Positions 1 through 5,534 of a DNA stretch of 5,849 nt are shown one piece after another (position 1 is the first letter of the stretch; every line of letters starts with the position of its first letter). Below the pieces are notes generated by a model, which saw only the letters and a program-made list of their open reading frames with translations, did no database searches and was not told the DNA's origin. Made by a program: the position numbers and the translations under genes. Source of the stretch: Streptosporangiaceae bacterium (GTDB lineage: Bacteria > Actinomycetota > Actinomycetes > Streptosporangiales > Streptosporangiaceae); NCBI GenBank assembly GCA_030052355.1, contig JASIGS010000245.1:1-5849 (forward strand). The letters run 5' to 3'.

Positions 1-1572
1 CTCTACCGGCCAGGCCCGATGGCCAGCGCCCCGGTCTACGCCGACCGCAAGACCGGCCGCGCCCCGGTGACCCCGATTCACCCGGAGCTCGCCGAGGCCC
101 TCGAGGACGTCCTCGGCGAGAGCTACGGACTGCTGGTGTACCAGGAGGACGTCATGTTCGCCGCGCAGCGGCTGGCCGGCTACTCGCCCGCCCAGGCCGA
201 CCTGCTCCGGCGCGCGATGGGCAAGAAGAAGAAGGAGGTACTTGACGCCGAGTACGAGCCCTTCGCGGCCGGGATGAAGGCCAACGGGTATTCCGACGCG
301 GCGATCAAGACCATCTGGGACGCGATGGTCCCGTTCTCCGGCTACGCGTTCAACAAGGCGCACGCCGCCGGGTACGCCCTGATCGCCTACTGGACCGCAT
401 ACCTGAAGGCCAACTACCCGCCCGAGTTCATGGCCGGCCTGCTGACGTCGGTGGCCGGTGACAAGGACAAGTCGGCGCTGTACCTGAACGAGTGCCGTCG
501 GATGGGCATCAAGGTGCTGCCGCCGGACGTGAACGCTTCGAACGCGATCTTCACGGCCGTCGGGCCAGACATCAGGTTCGGCCTCGCCGCGGTCCGCAAC
601 GTCGGCACCGCTGTCGTCGAGTCGATCGTCGAGGCACGCACGGCGAAGGGAGCGTTCACCAGCTTCTCCGACTTCCTGCGCAAGGTGCCGGCCAACGTGT
701 GCAACAAGCGGGTGATCGAGTCGCTGGTCAAGGCCGGGGCGTTCGACTCGTTCGGCCACCCGCGCCGGGGCCTGATCCTGATCCACGAGCAGGCCGTCGA
801 CGCCATCATCGACGTGAAGCGGAACGAGGCGATCGGCCAGGACTCCCTGTTCGGCGACGACACGCAGGACGACGTCACGTTCGACGTGCCGGTACCCGAC
901 GGCGAGTGGGACAAGCCGACGCTGCTCGGGTTCGAGCGGGAGATGCTGGGCCTGTACGTGTCTGACCACCCGCTGCTCGGCGTGGAGCACGTGCTCGCCG
1001 CGGCGACCGACTGCTCGGTCGCCCAGCTCGTCGGCTCGGCGGACGACGAAAGCGGGCGCGGGTCACCCGGCGATCGCGGCGACTCGCAGGTGGTCACCGT
1101 CGGCGGCATCCTGTCCGGCGTCCAGCGCAAGGTCACCAGGCAGGGCGGCAGCTGGGCGGCGGCGACGCTTGAGGACCTCGAAGGCGCGATCGAGGTGCTG
1201 TTTTTCCCCGCGACCTACGCGCAGTGCATGGCCCAGGTGGTCGACGACGCGATCGTCGTGGTGCGGGGCAGGCTGGACCGGCGCGAGGAGGTGCCGAAAC
1301 TTGTCGCGATGGAGGTGAGCACCCCGGATATCACCGAGGGCCAGACCGGCCCTTTCGTGGTGTCCGTGCTGGAGAACCGGTGCGTCCCGCCTGTCGTCGA
1401 GCGGCTGAAGGAGGCCCTGCGAACCCATCCGGGCCCCATTGAGGTGCACCTGCGGCTGCTCAGCGGGAGCCGGGTCAAGGTCATGCGGCTGGACGACAAG
1501 CTGCGGGTCAGGCCGTCTCCGTCGCTGCTCGCCGACCTCAAGCAGCTGCTCGGCCCCGGCTGCGTGGGCTAG
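1..1572 (+). CDS. dnaE: DNA polymerase III subunit alpha, C-terminal part (5' end outside window)
   Basis: This is the catalytic alpha subunit of the replicative DNA polymerase, acting at the fork with the sliding clamp. The frame is open from base 1 and begins with the conserved LYRPGPM stretch, so the ATG at 19 is internal and the gene is 5'-truncated by the window. 523 residues remain of a family usually near 1,150-1,200. Visible in order: YQEDVM (residues 47-52) and AFNKAHAAGYALIAYWTAYL (from 116), both hallmark polymerase/fingers segments; a helix-hairpin-helix region (about 191-240); QDSLF (280-284), which fits the internal beta-clamp-binding motif; an OB-fold nucleic-acid-binding domain (about 363-435, starting QVVTVGGILSGVQRK); and a C-terminal domain of about 85 residues. 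The PHP domain and the catalytic aspartates lie upstream and cannot be checked. The form is probably DnaE1, the housekeeping enzyme; DnaE2 is less likely because of the clamp motif and full C-terminus, but this is inference. Confidence 0.97.
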   Translation, partial: LYRPGPMASAPVYADRKTGRAPVTPIHPELAEALEDVLGESYGLLVYQEDVMFAAQRLAGYSPAQADLLRRAMGKKKKEVLDAEYEPFAAGMKANGYSDAAIKTIWDAMVPFSGYAFNKAHAAGYALIAYWTAYLKANYPPEFMAGLLTSVAGDKDKSALYLNECRRMGIKVLPPDVNASNAIFTAVGPDIRFGLAAVRNVGTAVVESIVEARTAKGAFTSFSDFLRKVPANVCNKRVIESLVKAGAFDSFGHPRRGLILIHEQAVDAIIDVKRNEAIGQDSLFGDDTQDDVTFDVPVPDGEWDKPTLLGFEREMLGLYVSDHPLLGVEHVLAAATDCSVAQLVGSADDESGRGSPGDRGDSQVVTVGGILSGVQRKVTRQGGSWAAATLEDLEGAIEVLFFPATYAQCMAQVVDDAIVVVRGRLDRREEVPKLVAMEVSTPDITEGQTGPFVVSVLENRCVPPVVERLKEALRTHPGPIEVHLRLLSGSRVKVMRLDDKLRVRPSPSLLADLKQLLGPGCVG

Positions 1573-1635
1573 CCGTAAGGCGCCCCGTCACTGCTGGCCG
1601 CCGGGCTGGGGCACCGCCATGCAGCCAGCGCCGGG

Positions 1636-1641
1636 TACGAT
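1636..1641 (+). promoter_or_regulatory. Candidate -10 element (TACGAT) for the DUF2254 gene
   Basis: TACGAT fits the actinobacterial -10 pattern TAnnnT and is AT-rich for its surroundings. A start about seven bases downstream (near 1648) would put the whole 1663-1713 fold at the beginning of the transcript. No convincing -35 hexamer is seen 16-18 bases upstream, which is common in high-GC actinobacteria but leaves the call weak. Confidence 0.4.
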
Positions 1642-1662
1642 CGGGCCAGGGGAGTGGCCCTG

Positions 1663-1713
1663 GGTGAGCCGGGAAGTCTGGTCGGCAACGGAGACCAGCG
1701 CGGGAGGCTCATC
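1663..1713 (+). ncRNA. Putative structured 5' leader RNA (unassigned cis-regulatory element)
   Basis: The 51 bases fold into two coaxial stems. The outer stem is eight pairs, GGTGAGCC (1663-1670) with GGCTCATC (1706-1713), including one G-U. A symmetric 7x7 purine-rich internal loop follows, GGGAAGT (1671-1677) facing CGCGGGA (1699-1705), with GGGA on both sides. The inner stem is six pairs, CTGGTC (1678-1683) with GACCAG (1693-1698), closed by a nine-base loop GGCAACGGA. It lies between a -10-like element and the DUF2254 start, the position of a riboswitch or protein-binding leader. Third codon positions here lose the strong G/C bias of the gene, so the stretch is probably not translated. 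I cannot assign it to a known RNA family, and GC-rich DNA does make chance stems. Confidence 0.4.
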
Positions 1714-1720
1714 GATGCGG

Positions 1721-1767
1721 CAGCACGACGCACGGCGCAGGCAGAGGCAGTTTTGATGCGCGCGCTG
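1721..1767 (+). promoter_or_regulatory. Possible start-codon-occluding hairpin of the DUF2254 mRNA
   Basis: CAGCACGACGCA (1721-1732) can pair with TGCGCGCGCTG (1757-1767): CAGC/GCTG, CG/CG and CGCA/TGCG, with one A-C mismatch and one bulged A, ten pairs in all. The 3' arm includes the U and G of the start codon at 1756-1758, and the ribosome binding site is in the loop. If it forms, it would reduce initiation, making it a plausible expression platform next to the 1663-1713 fold. Seen as pairing potential only. Confidence 0.25.
1743..1747 (+). promoter_or_regulatory. Ribosome binding site AGAGG deciding the DUF2254 start
   Basis: AGAGG lies eight bases before the ATG at 1756. The competing upstream GTG at 1654 has only a purine run (AGGGGA) directly abutting it, too close to serve as a Shine-Dalgarno sequence. 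Confidence 0.55.
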
Positions 1768-3117
1768 GTGCCCGGGTCCGACTGGCGCCGCGAGGTACTG
1801 CGGACGAACCTGTGGCTCGTCCCGGCGGTCGAGGTGGCGGGCGCGGTCGTGCTGTTCGTCATCACCTACACGCTCGACCGGGCTGCCTACGACGGCGTCT
1901 TCAAGGTCCCGGGGTGGGCGATCAGCGGCGGCGCCGACGTGGCGAGGACCGTGCTCACTTCGATCGCCGCGGCGGTCATCACGGTCGTCGGCGTGGTGTT
2001 CTCGATCGTGATCGTCGCGCTGACCCTGACCTCGACCCAGTTCGGGCCGAGGATGCTGCGAAACTTCATCCGCGACCGCGGCACCCAGCTCACCCTCGGC
2101 ACGTTCGTGGCCACGTTCGTGTACTCGGTGCTGACGCTGGGCTCGGTCGGCCAGGGCGACCACGGCCAGTTCGTGCCGCACATCAGCGTCACGATGACGC
2201 TGGTGCTGATGCTGGCGGACCTGGCGGTGCTGATCTACTTCCTGCACCACATCGCGACGCAGATCCAGCTTCCGCAGGTCATCGCGGGGATCGCCGCAGA
2301 CCTGCAGCGGGCGATCGAGTTGCAGGCTGGGGATGGCTCAGCGGGCGCCGACTCCCGGCTGGCGGGGCTGCTGCTCGCGGACATGGACGGCCCGGGCGGT
2401 ACCGTGGCCGCCCCGCGGAGCGGCTACCTGCAGTACATCAAGCACGAGACGCTGGTCAGTATCGCCGCAGAAGTCGGTGCCGTCATCCACCTGAGATACC
2501 GCCCTGGGCACTTCCTTGTACAGGGCAGCGGCTACGCGACGGTCTGGCCAGACCAGTCCGCCGACCGGGTTGCCCGCGAGCTTGCCAGGGCCCACGTCAC
2601 CGGGCCGTACCGGACGCTCGCCCAGGACGTGTCGTTCGGGGTCGACCAGCTCGTGGAGATCTGCATCCGGGCCCTGTCGCCCGCGGTCAACGACACCTTC
2701 ACGGCGCTGACCTGCATCGACTGGATCGGCGACAGCCTGTGCAAGGTCACCGGCCGGTGGCAGCCGACCAGGGTCTACCGGGACGGCCGGGGCGAGGTGC
2801 GCGTGATCACGACCGAGGCGACCTGGGAGCGCCTGGTGCAGCGCGCATTCGAGAAGGTCCGCCAGGCTGGATCTGGCATGCCTGCGGTGCAGATCAGGCA
2901 GCTCGACGCGCTCGCCAAGATCATGGAGCGGGTCACGGCGGCCGACGACGCGCAGGTGCTGCTGGACCAGGCTGCGATGATCGACCGGCTCAGCGAGGCG
3001 TCGGTTGCCGAGCCAGCTGACCGGGCCGACGTGACCAGGGCGTACCAGCGAGTGCTCGCTCTCAGGCCGGACCGGGCGTCGGGTGTCGGGGGGACGTCCG
3101 GTCACATCCGGCCGTAG
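1756..3117 (+). CDS. DUF2254-family integral membrane protein
   Basis: A 453-residue membrane protein matching the DUF2254 (COG4325) pattern; the family has no established function. Four hydrophobic segments lie in the N-terminal part, at about residues 19-40, 66-92, 112-131 and 144-166, followed by a soluble domain of some 285 residues. Family-like marks are TSTQFGPRML just after the second segment (92-101), the stretch around HLRYRPGHFLVQGSGYATVW (245-264), and RALSPAVND (305-313) in a conserved run ending near IDWIGD. The layout resembles a membrane core with a large cytoplasmic regulatory domain, so a channel- or transporter-like role is possible but inferred. The ATG at 1756 is chosen over the GTG at 1654 because it has a spaced AGAGG, the strong third-position G/C bias starts there, and the 34 extra residues would come from the structured leader. 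The downstream VOC gene follows after 49 bases. Confidence 0.85.
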   Translation: MRALVPGSDWRREVLRTNLWLVPAVEVAGAVVLFVITYTLDRAAYDGVFKVPGWAISGGADVARTVLTSIAAAVITVVGVVFSIVIVALTLTSTQFGPRMLRNFIRDRGTQLTLGTFVATFVYSVLTLGSVGQGDHGQFVPHISVTMTLVLMLADLAVLIYFLHHIATQIQLPQVIAGIAADLQRAIELQAGDGSAGADSRLAGLLLADMDGPGGTVAAPRSGYLQYIKHETLVSIAAEVGAVIHLRYRPGHFLVQGSGYATVWPDQSADRVARELARAHVTGPYRTLAQDVSFGVDQLVEICIRALSPAVNDTFTALTCIDWIGDSLCKVTGRWQPTRVYRDGRGEVRVITTEATWERLVQRAFEKVRQAGSGMPAVQIRQLDALAKIMERVTAADDAQVLLDQAAMIDRLSEASVAEPADRADVTRAYQRVLALRPDRASGVGGTSGHIRP

Positions 3118-3155
3118 CGGTTCGTCAGACTGGCAGAAACCCCGTCAAGCTCGCA

Positions 3156-3161
3156 GGGAGG
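3156..3161 (+). promoter_or_regulatory. Ribosome binding site GGGAGG deciding the VOC start
   Basis: GGGAGG sits five bases before the ATG at 3167. It favours this start over an in-frame GTG at 3083 inside the preceding gene, which would add 28 residues with poor third-position G/C bias and no family similarity. Confidence 0.7.
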
Positions 3162-3166
3162 CAGGC

Positions 3167-3553
3167 ATGCCGGTGCAGGTGACCACGATCATGCTCGGCG
3201 TCAGGGACCTGGCGCGGTCGAAGAAGTTCTACGCCGACGGCATGGGCTGCTCGGTCGCGAAGGACTACCCGAAGTTCGTGGAGCTCAGCCCGGGCGGGGG
3301 GTCGTCCCTGGCGCTGTATGAGTGGGACGATGCCGCTGCCGACGCCGGGGTGTCCCCGGCGGGATCAGGTTTCCGCGGGGTCTCGTTCCACTACATCGTC
3401 TCCGGCCGCGAGGAGGTCGATGCGGCGATGGGCAAGGCGGTGGCGGCCGGCGGGGCAGTGGTCAGGGCAGCGGCCGACGCTCAGTGGGGCGGGTATTTCG
3501 GCTACTTCAGCGACCCGGACGGCTACCTGTGGAAGGTCGCCGCGGCCTCCTGA
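3167..3553 (+). CDS. VOC-fold (glyoxalase/bleomycin-resistance-like) protein
   Basis: A 128-residue cytosolic protein with the two beta-alpha-beta modules of the vicinal oxygen chelate superfamily. Module one is seen in IMLGVRDLARSKKFYADGMG (residues 8-27) through LALYEWD (48-54); module two in GVSFHYIV (71-78), the helix REEVDAAMGKAVAAGG (81-96), and WGGYFGYFSDPDGYLWKVA (107-125). The length is normal for a single-domain VOC protein. The family includes metal-dependent lyases, dioxygenases and metal-free drug-binding proteins. Here the first strand lacks the usual metal-ligand His, and the place after DPDG-x-x-W, normally Glu, is Lys123. The standard metal site therefore looks broken and a binding or non-standard role is more likely than glyoxalase activity. 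The substrate cannot be read. It may be co-transcribed with the DUF2254 gene 49 bases upstream. Confidence 0.85.
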   Translation: MPVQVTTIMLGVRDLARSKKFYADGMGCSVAKDYPKFVELSPGGGSSLALYEWDDAAADAGVSPAGSGFRGVSFHYIVSGREEVDAAMGKAVAAGGAVVRAAADAQWGGYFGYFSDPDGYLWKVAAAS

Positions 3554-3563
3554 CCGGCTCAGG
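3549..3563. terminator. Small hairpin over the convergent gene ends (weak bidirectional terminator candidate)
   Basis: CCTGA (3549-3553) and TCAGG (3559-3563) form a five-pair stem with loop CCGGC. Each arm carries the TGA stop of one of the converging genes. There is no T-run on either side, so it does not meet the intrinsic-terminator pattern; Rho or transcript collision may end transcription here instead. Confidence 0.2.
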
Positions 3564-4401
3564 TGTCGCGGCGCTTCAGCAGGTAGCCACCAATGATCAA
3601 GAGCAGCGCCGTCCAGCCGCAGAACACCGCGAAGCCCTGCCAGGGCGTGAGGAGCTGCCCTGCCGTCTGGTGGTCCTCGGTGATGTAGCCGCCAGCCACC
3701 GTCGGGAACCAGGCGTGAGCGTGCGCGCCCCAGTAGTAGGAGTCCAACAGGGTCAGCAACGGTCCCACGACGAGCACCAGTCCGAGCACGATCGCGATGG
3801 CGCCTGCGGTGTGCCGGATGAGCAGCCCGATGGACAGCGCGAACAGCCCGAGCACGGTCAGGTAGAGCCCGGCACCGATCACCGCCCGGGTGACCCCCGG
3901 CTGGCTGAGGGACACCGTGGTGACCGGGTGCGTCAGCGCCTTGCCGATGAAGAACGAGCAGAACATGGTGATCTCGGCGACCACGAACACCAGCGCGGCG
4001 AAGACGACCGCCTTGGCCGCCAGCATGGGAATCCGCCGGGGCACCGCGAGCAGGGAGGCCCGGATCACGCCGGTCGAGTACTCGGTCGTGATGGTCAGGG
4101 CGCCGAGCACGCAGATCGCCAGCTGGCCGAACGACAGTCCGGTGCCGAGGATGAAGGCGACCGGGTCCGTCAGCAGGCCCGTCGCCCGGGCGCCGTGCCG
4201 CCCGCTCTGGATGTTGTGCACCGTGAGCCAGGTGAGCAGGGCCGTGAGGCCGAGGCTCAGGATCACGAAGATGGCCAGCGACCACAGGGTGGAGCGGACC
4301 GAGCGGATCTTCGTCCACTCAGAGATCAGCAGGTCCCCGAATCCGGCCCGATGGCGGGAAGCAACGCCGGTCTGCTGGACGTCGCTGGTGGCGGTGGTCA
4401 T
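3559..4401 (-). CDS. ABC-2 type transporter permease
   Basis: A 280-residue membrane subunit of a two-gene ABC exporter in the cytoplasmic membrane. The N-terminal cytoplasmic piece carries the amphipathic EWTKIRSVRSTLW (28-40) typical of actinobacterial ABC-2 permeases. Six hydrophobic segments follow, at about 40-60, 82-105, 130-152, 176-194, 198-216 and 256-274. Between the second and third lies TEYSTGVIRASLLAVPRR (106-123), the family's conserved loop likely to meet the ATPase. The protein ends in the positive tail LLKRRDT. The start codon overlaps the ATPase stop in an ATGA arrangement, indicating translational coupling, and an AGGAG (4412-4408) six bases upstream supports this start. 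The transported substrate is unknown; relatives export peptides, antibiotics or lipids, but nothing here picks one. It converges with the VOC gene, leaving five bases between stop codons. Confidence 0.93.
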   Translation of the reverse strand: MTTATSDVQQTGVASRHRAGFGDLLISEWTKIRSVRSTLWSLAIFVILSLGLTALLTWLTVHNIQSGRHGARATGLLTDPVAFILGTGLSFGQLAICVLGALTITTEYSTGVIRASLLAVPRRIPMLAAKAVVFAALVFVVAEITMFCSFFIGKALTHPVTTVSLSQPGVTRAVIGAGLYLTVLGLFALSIGLLIRHTAGAIAIVLGLVLVVGPLLTLLDSYYWGAHAHAWFPTVAGGYITEDHQTAGQLLTPWQGFAVFCGWTALLLIIGGYLLKRRDT

Positions 4402-5375
4402 CGGGCACTCCTGTCGACGGCTGGCATTGCCGGTGCGGAGTTCGCGCCGAACTCCAGGCTGTCCGAGGTGAGCTCGAGGAACGCTTCCTCCAGCGTGGCG
4501 AGCTGTGGGGTCAGCTCGTACAGCACGACCGAGTTGGACGCGGCCAGTTCGCCGATCCTGGGCGCAGGCAGGCCGGTGACCGTCAGGACCGGCGCATTGT
4601 CACCCGGCTCGACCGACCCCGCACTGCCGTTACCGGCTGGCACAGCCTTGCCGCCGGCGGCTGCGATCACGTCGGTGAGCCGGTCGGCATCCGGTGTCCG
4701 CACCCGCACCGAGCCGCCCGAGCCGCGGGCGATGATCTCCTCGGTGGACGAAGCGGCGATCAGCCTGCCACGGCCGATCACGATGACGTGGTCAGCGGTC
4801 ACTGCCATCTCGTTCATCAGGTGACTCGACACCAGGATCGTCTTGCCTTGCCCGGCCAGGTGCTTCATCAGGTTCCTGATCCAGAGCACGCCCTCCGGAT
4901 CCAGGCCGTTCACGGGCTCGTCGAGCAGCAGCACATCCGGATCACCGAGCATGGCCGCCGCGACACCAAGCCGCTGGCTCATGCCGAGGGAAAAGCCGCC
5001 GGCCCGCTTGGTTGCCACGTCGCGCAGGCCAACCAGGTCGAGCATCTCGTCCACCCGCCTGCTGGGCAGGCCCTGGCTCTGCGCCAGGAACAGCAAGTGG
5101 TTGCGGGCGCTGCGGCCACTGTGCACCGACTTTGCCTCCAGCAGCGCACCCACGGTGCGCAGCGGGGCGGGGAGGTCGGCGTAGCGCTTGCCGTTGATGG
5201 TCGCTGAGCCGCTGTTCGGATAGTCCAGCCCGAGGATCAGCCGCATCGTGGTGGACTTGCCGGCACCGTTCGGGCCGAGGAACCCAGTCACCCGGCCCGG
5301 CTGCACCTCGAAGGACAGATGATCAACGGCCACCTTGTCGCCGAAGCGCTTGGTCAGTTCCCGGGCTTCGATCAT
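4398..5375 (-). CDS. ABC transporter ATP-binding protein (exporter ATPase)
   Basis: A 325-residue nucleotide-binding subunit that would pair as a dimer with the permease encoded just downstream and power export by ATP hydrolysis. The ATPase core is complete: Walker A GPNGAGKST (34-42), signature FSLGMSQR (128-135, the SLGM form common in BcrA/DrrA-like exporters in place of LSGGQ), Walker B VLLLDEP (148-154), D-loop GLD (157-159) and switch histidine SSH (183-185). At the Q-loop the sequence reads GALLE with Glu80 in place of Gln, as in many members of this exporter group. After the core, about residues 221-305 form an accessory domain with a Gly/Ser-rich, proline-containing linker (241-261), then a short disordered-looking tail. 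The start ATG is followed at once by the family-like MIEARELTKRFGDK; its Shine-Dalgarno (GGGGA, 5390-5386) is distant, at ten bases. The stop overlaps the permease start. Confidence 0.95.
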   Translation of the reverse strand: MIEARELTKRFGDKVAVDHLSFEVQPGRVTGFLGPNGAGKSTTMRLILGLDYPNSGSATINGKRYADLPAPLRTVGALLEAKSVHSGRSARNHLLFLAQSQGLPSRRVDEMLDLVGLRDVATKRAGGFSLGMSQRLGVAAAMLGDPDVLLLDEPVNGLDPEGVLWIRNLMKHLAGQGKTILVSSHLMNEMAVTADHVIVIGRGRLIAASSTEEIIARGSGGSVRVRTPDADRLTDVIAAAGGKAVPAGNGSAGSVEPGDNAPVLTVTGLPAPRIGELAASNSVVLYELTPQLATLEEAFLELTSDSLEFGANSAPAMPAVDRSAR

Positions 5376-5423
5376 CGTGATTGTGTCCCCGTCGAGCAGT
5401 TGGTTGGCGGTCAGTCCGGCTCC

Positions 5424-5429
5424 AAGCTA
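5424..5429 (-). promoter_or_regulatory. Candidate -10 element (TAGCTT) for the ABC exporter operon
   Basis: On the minus strand TAGCTT (5429-5424) fits TAnnnT and lies about 50 bases before the ATPase start. The -35 region expected 16-18 bases upstream would fall in the right half of the inverted repeat at 5438-5457; its best hexamer is only GGGTCA. Weak on its own. Confidence 0.25.
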
Positions 5430-5437
5430 CCAAAGCT

Positions 5438-5457
5438 CGCTGCGGTGACCCGCAGCG
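5438..5457. promoter_or_regulatory. Perfect inverted repeat, candidate operator
   Basis: CGCTGCGG (5438-5445) and CCGCAGCG (5450-5457) are perfect eight-base arms around TGAC. The repeat lies between the divergent ABC operon and the 5535 gene, and overlaps the -35 position expected for the minus-strand promoter. The size and symmetry suit a dimeric repressor of the TetR or GntR kind, which often control such exporters, though no regulator gene is in the window. Confidence 0.35.
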
Positions 5458-5495
5458 GTTTCCCGACAGATCACGACACGCGCCGGCCGCAGGAT

Positions 5496-5510
5496 CCGCC
5501 GCAGCGGCGG
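5496..5510. repeat. Perfect short inverted repeat CCGCCGC-A-GCGGCGG
   Basis: Seven-base perfect arms around a single A, 24 bases before the plus-strand gene at 5535 and close to where its -35 region would be. It could be an operator half of the divergent region, but its simple CCG composition makes chance occurrence quite possible in this GC-rich DNA. Confidence 0.3.
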
Positions 5511-5518
5511 ACGTCCCG

Positions 5519-5524
5519 TACGCT
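5519..5524 (+). promoter_or_regulatory. Candidate -10 element (TACGCT) for the 5535 gene
   Basis: TACGCT fits TAnnnT and ends ten bases before the ATG at 5535. A start about seven bases on would give a leader of only a few bases, i.e. a nearly leaderless message, which is common in actinobacteria and agrees with the absence of a properly spaced ribosome binding site (GGAAG directly abuts the ATG). Confidence 0.3.
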
Positions 5525-5534
5525 GCTACGGAAG

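Noticed and set aside
414..1136. Minus-strand 240-codon frame inside dnaE
   Set aside because: Ser/Thr/Arg/Pro-rich shadow antisense to well-conserved DnaE motifs, with no ribosome binding site or recognisable domain.
1579..1615. dnaE terminator: GGCGCCCC (1579-1586) against GGGGCACC (1608-1615)
   Set aside because: The stem has a C-A mismatch, a 21-base loop and no T-run, so it does not qualify as an intrinsic terminator.
1666..1704. Cobalamin riboswitch, suggested by GGGAAGTC followed by CGCGG
   Set aside because: The spacing recalls the cobalamin core, but the conserved CCCGC-(A/C)-ACTGT block and the CCGGTG...TCCGG loop are missing, and no B12-related gene follows.
1654..1755. N-terminal extension of the DUF2254 protein from a GTG at 1654
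   Set aside because: About a third of the codons end in A or T against almost none just downstream, the possible Shine-Dalgarno abuts the GTG, and the stretch coincides with the RNA fold. The ATG at 1756 has a well-spaced AGAGG.
3083..3166. Upstream GTG start for the VOC protein overlapping the DUF2254 gene
   Set aside because: The added 28 residues do not resemble the VOC fold, codon bias is poor, and GGGAGG precedes the ATG at 3167 at good spacing.
3365..4318. 317-codon minus-strand frame within the permease region
   Set aside because: Its Arg/His/Pro/Gly-rich composition is that of an out-of-frame shadow of the permease, whose own frame has clear membrane segments and family motifs.
3322..4824. 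500-codon plus-strand open frame opposite the ABC exporter genes
   Set aside because: The protein is Arg/Gln/Glu/Gly-rich low-complexity sequence typical of a shadow frame in GC-rich DNA, and it overlaps two clearly recognisable minus-strand genes and the VOC gene.
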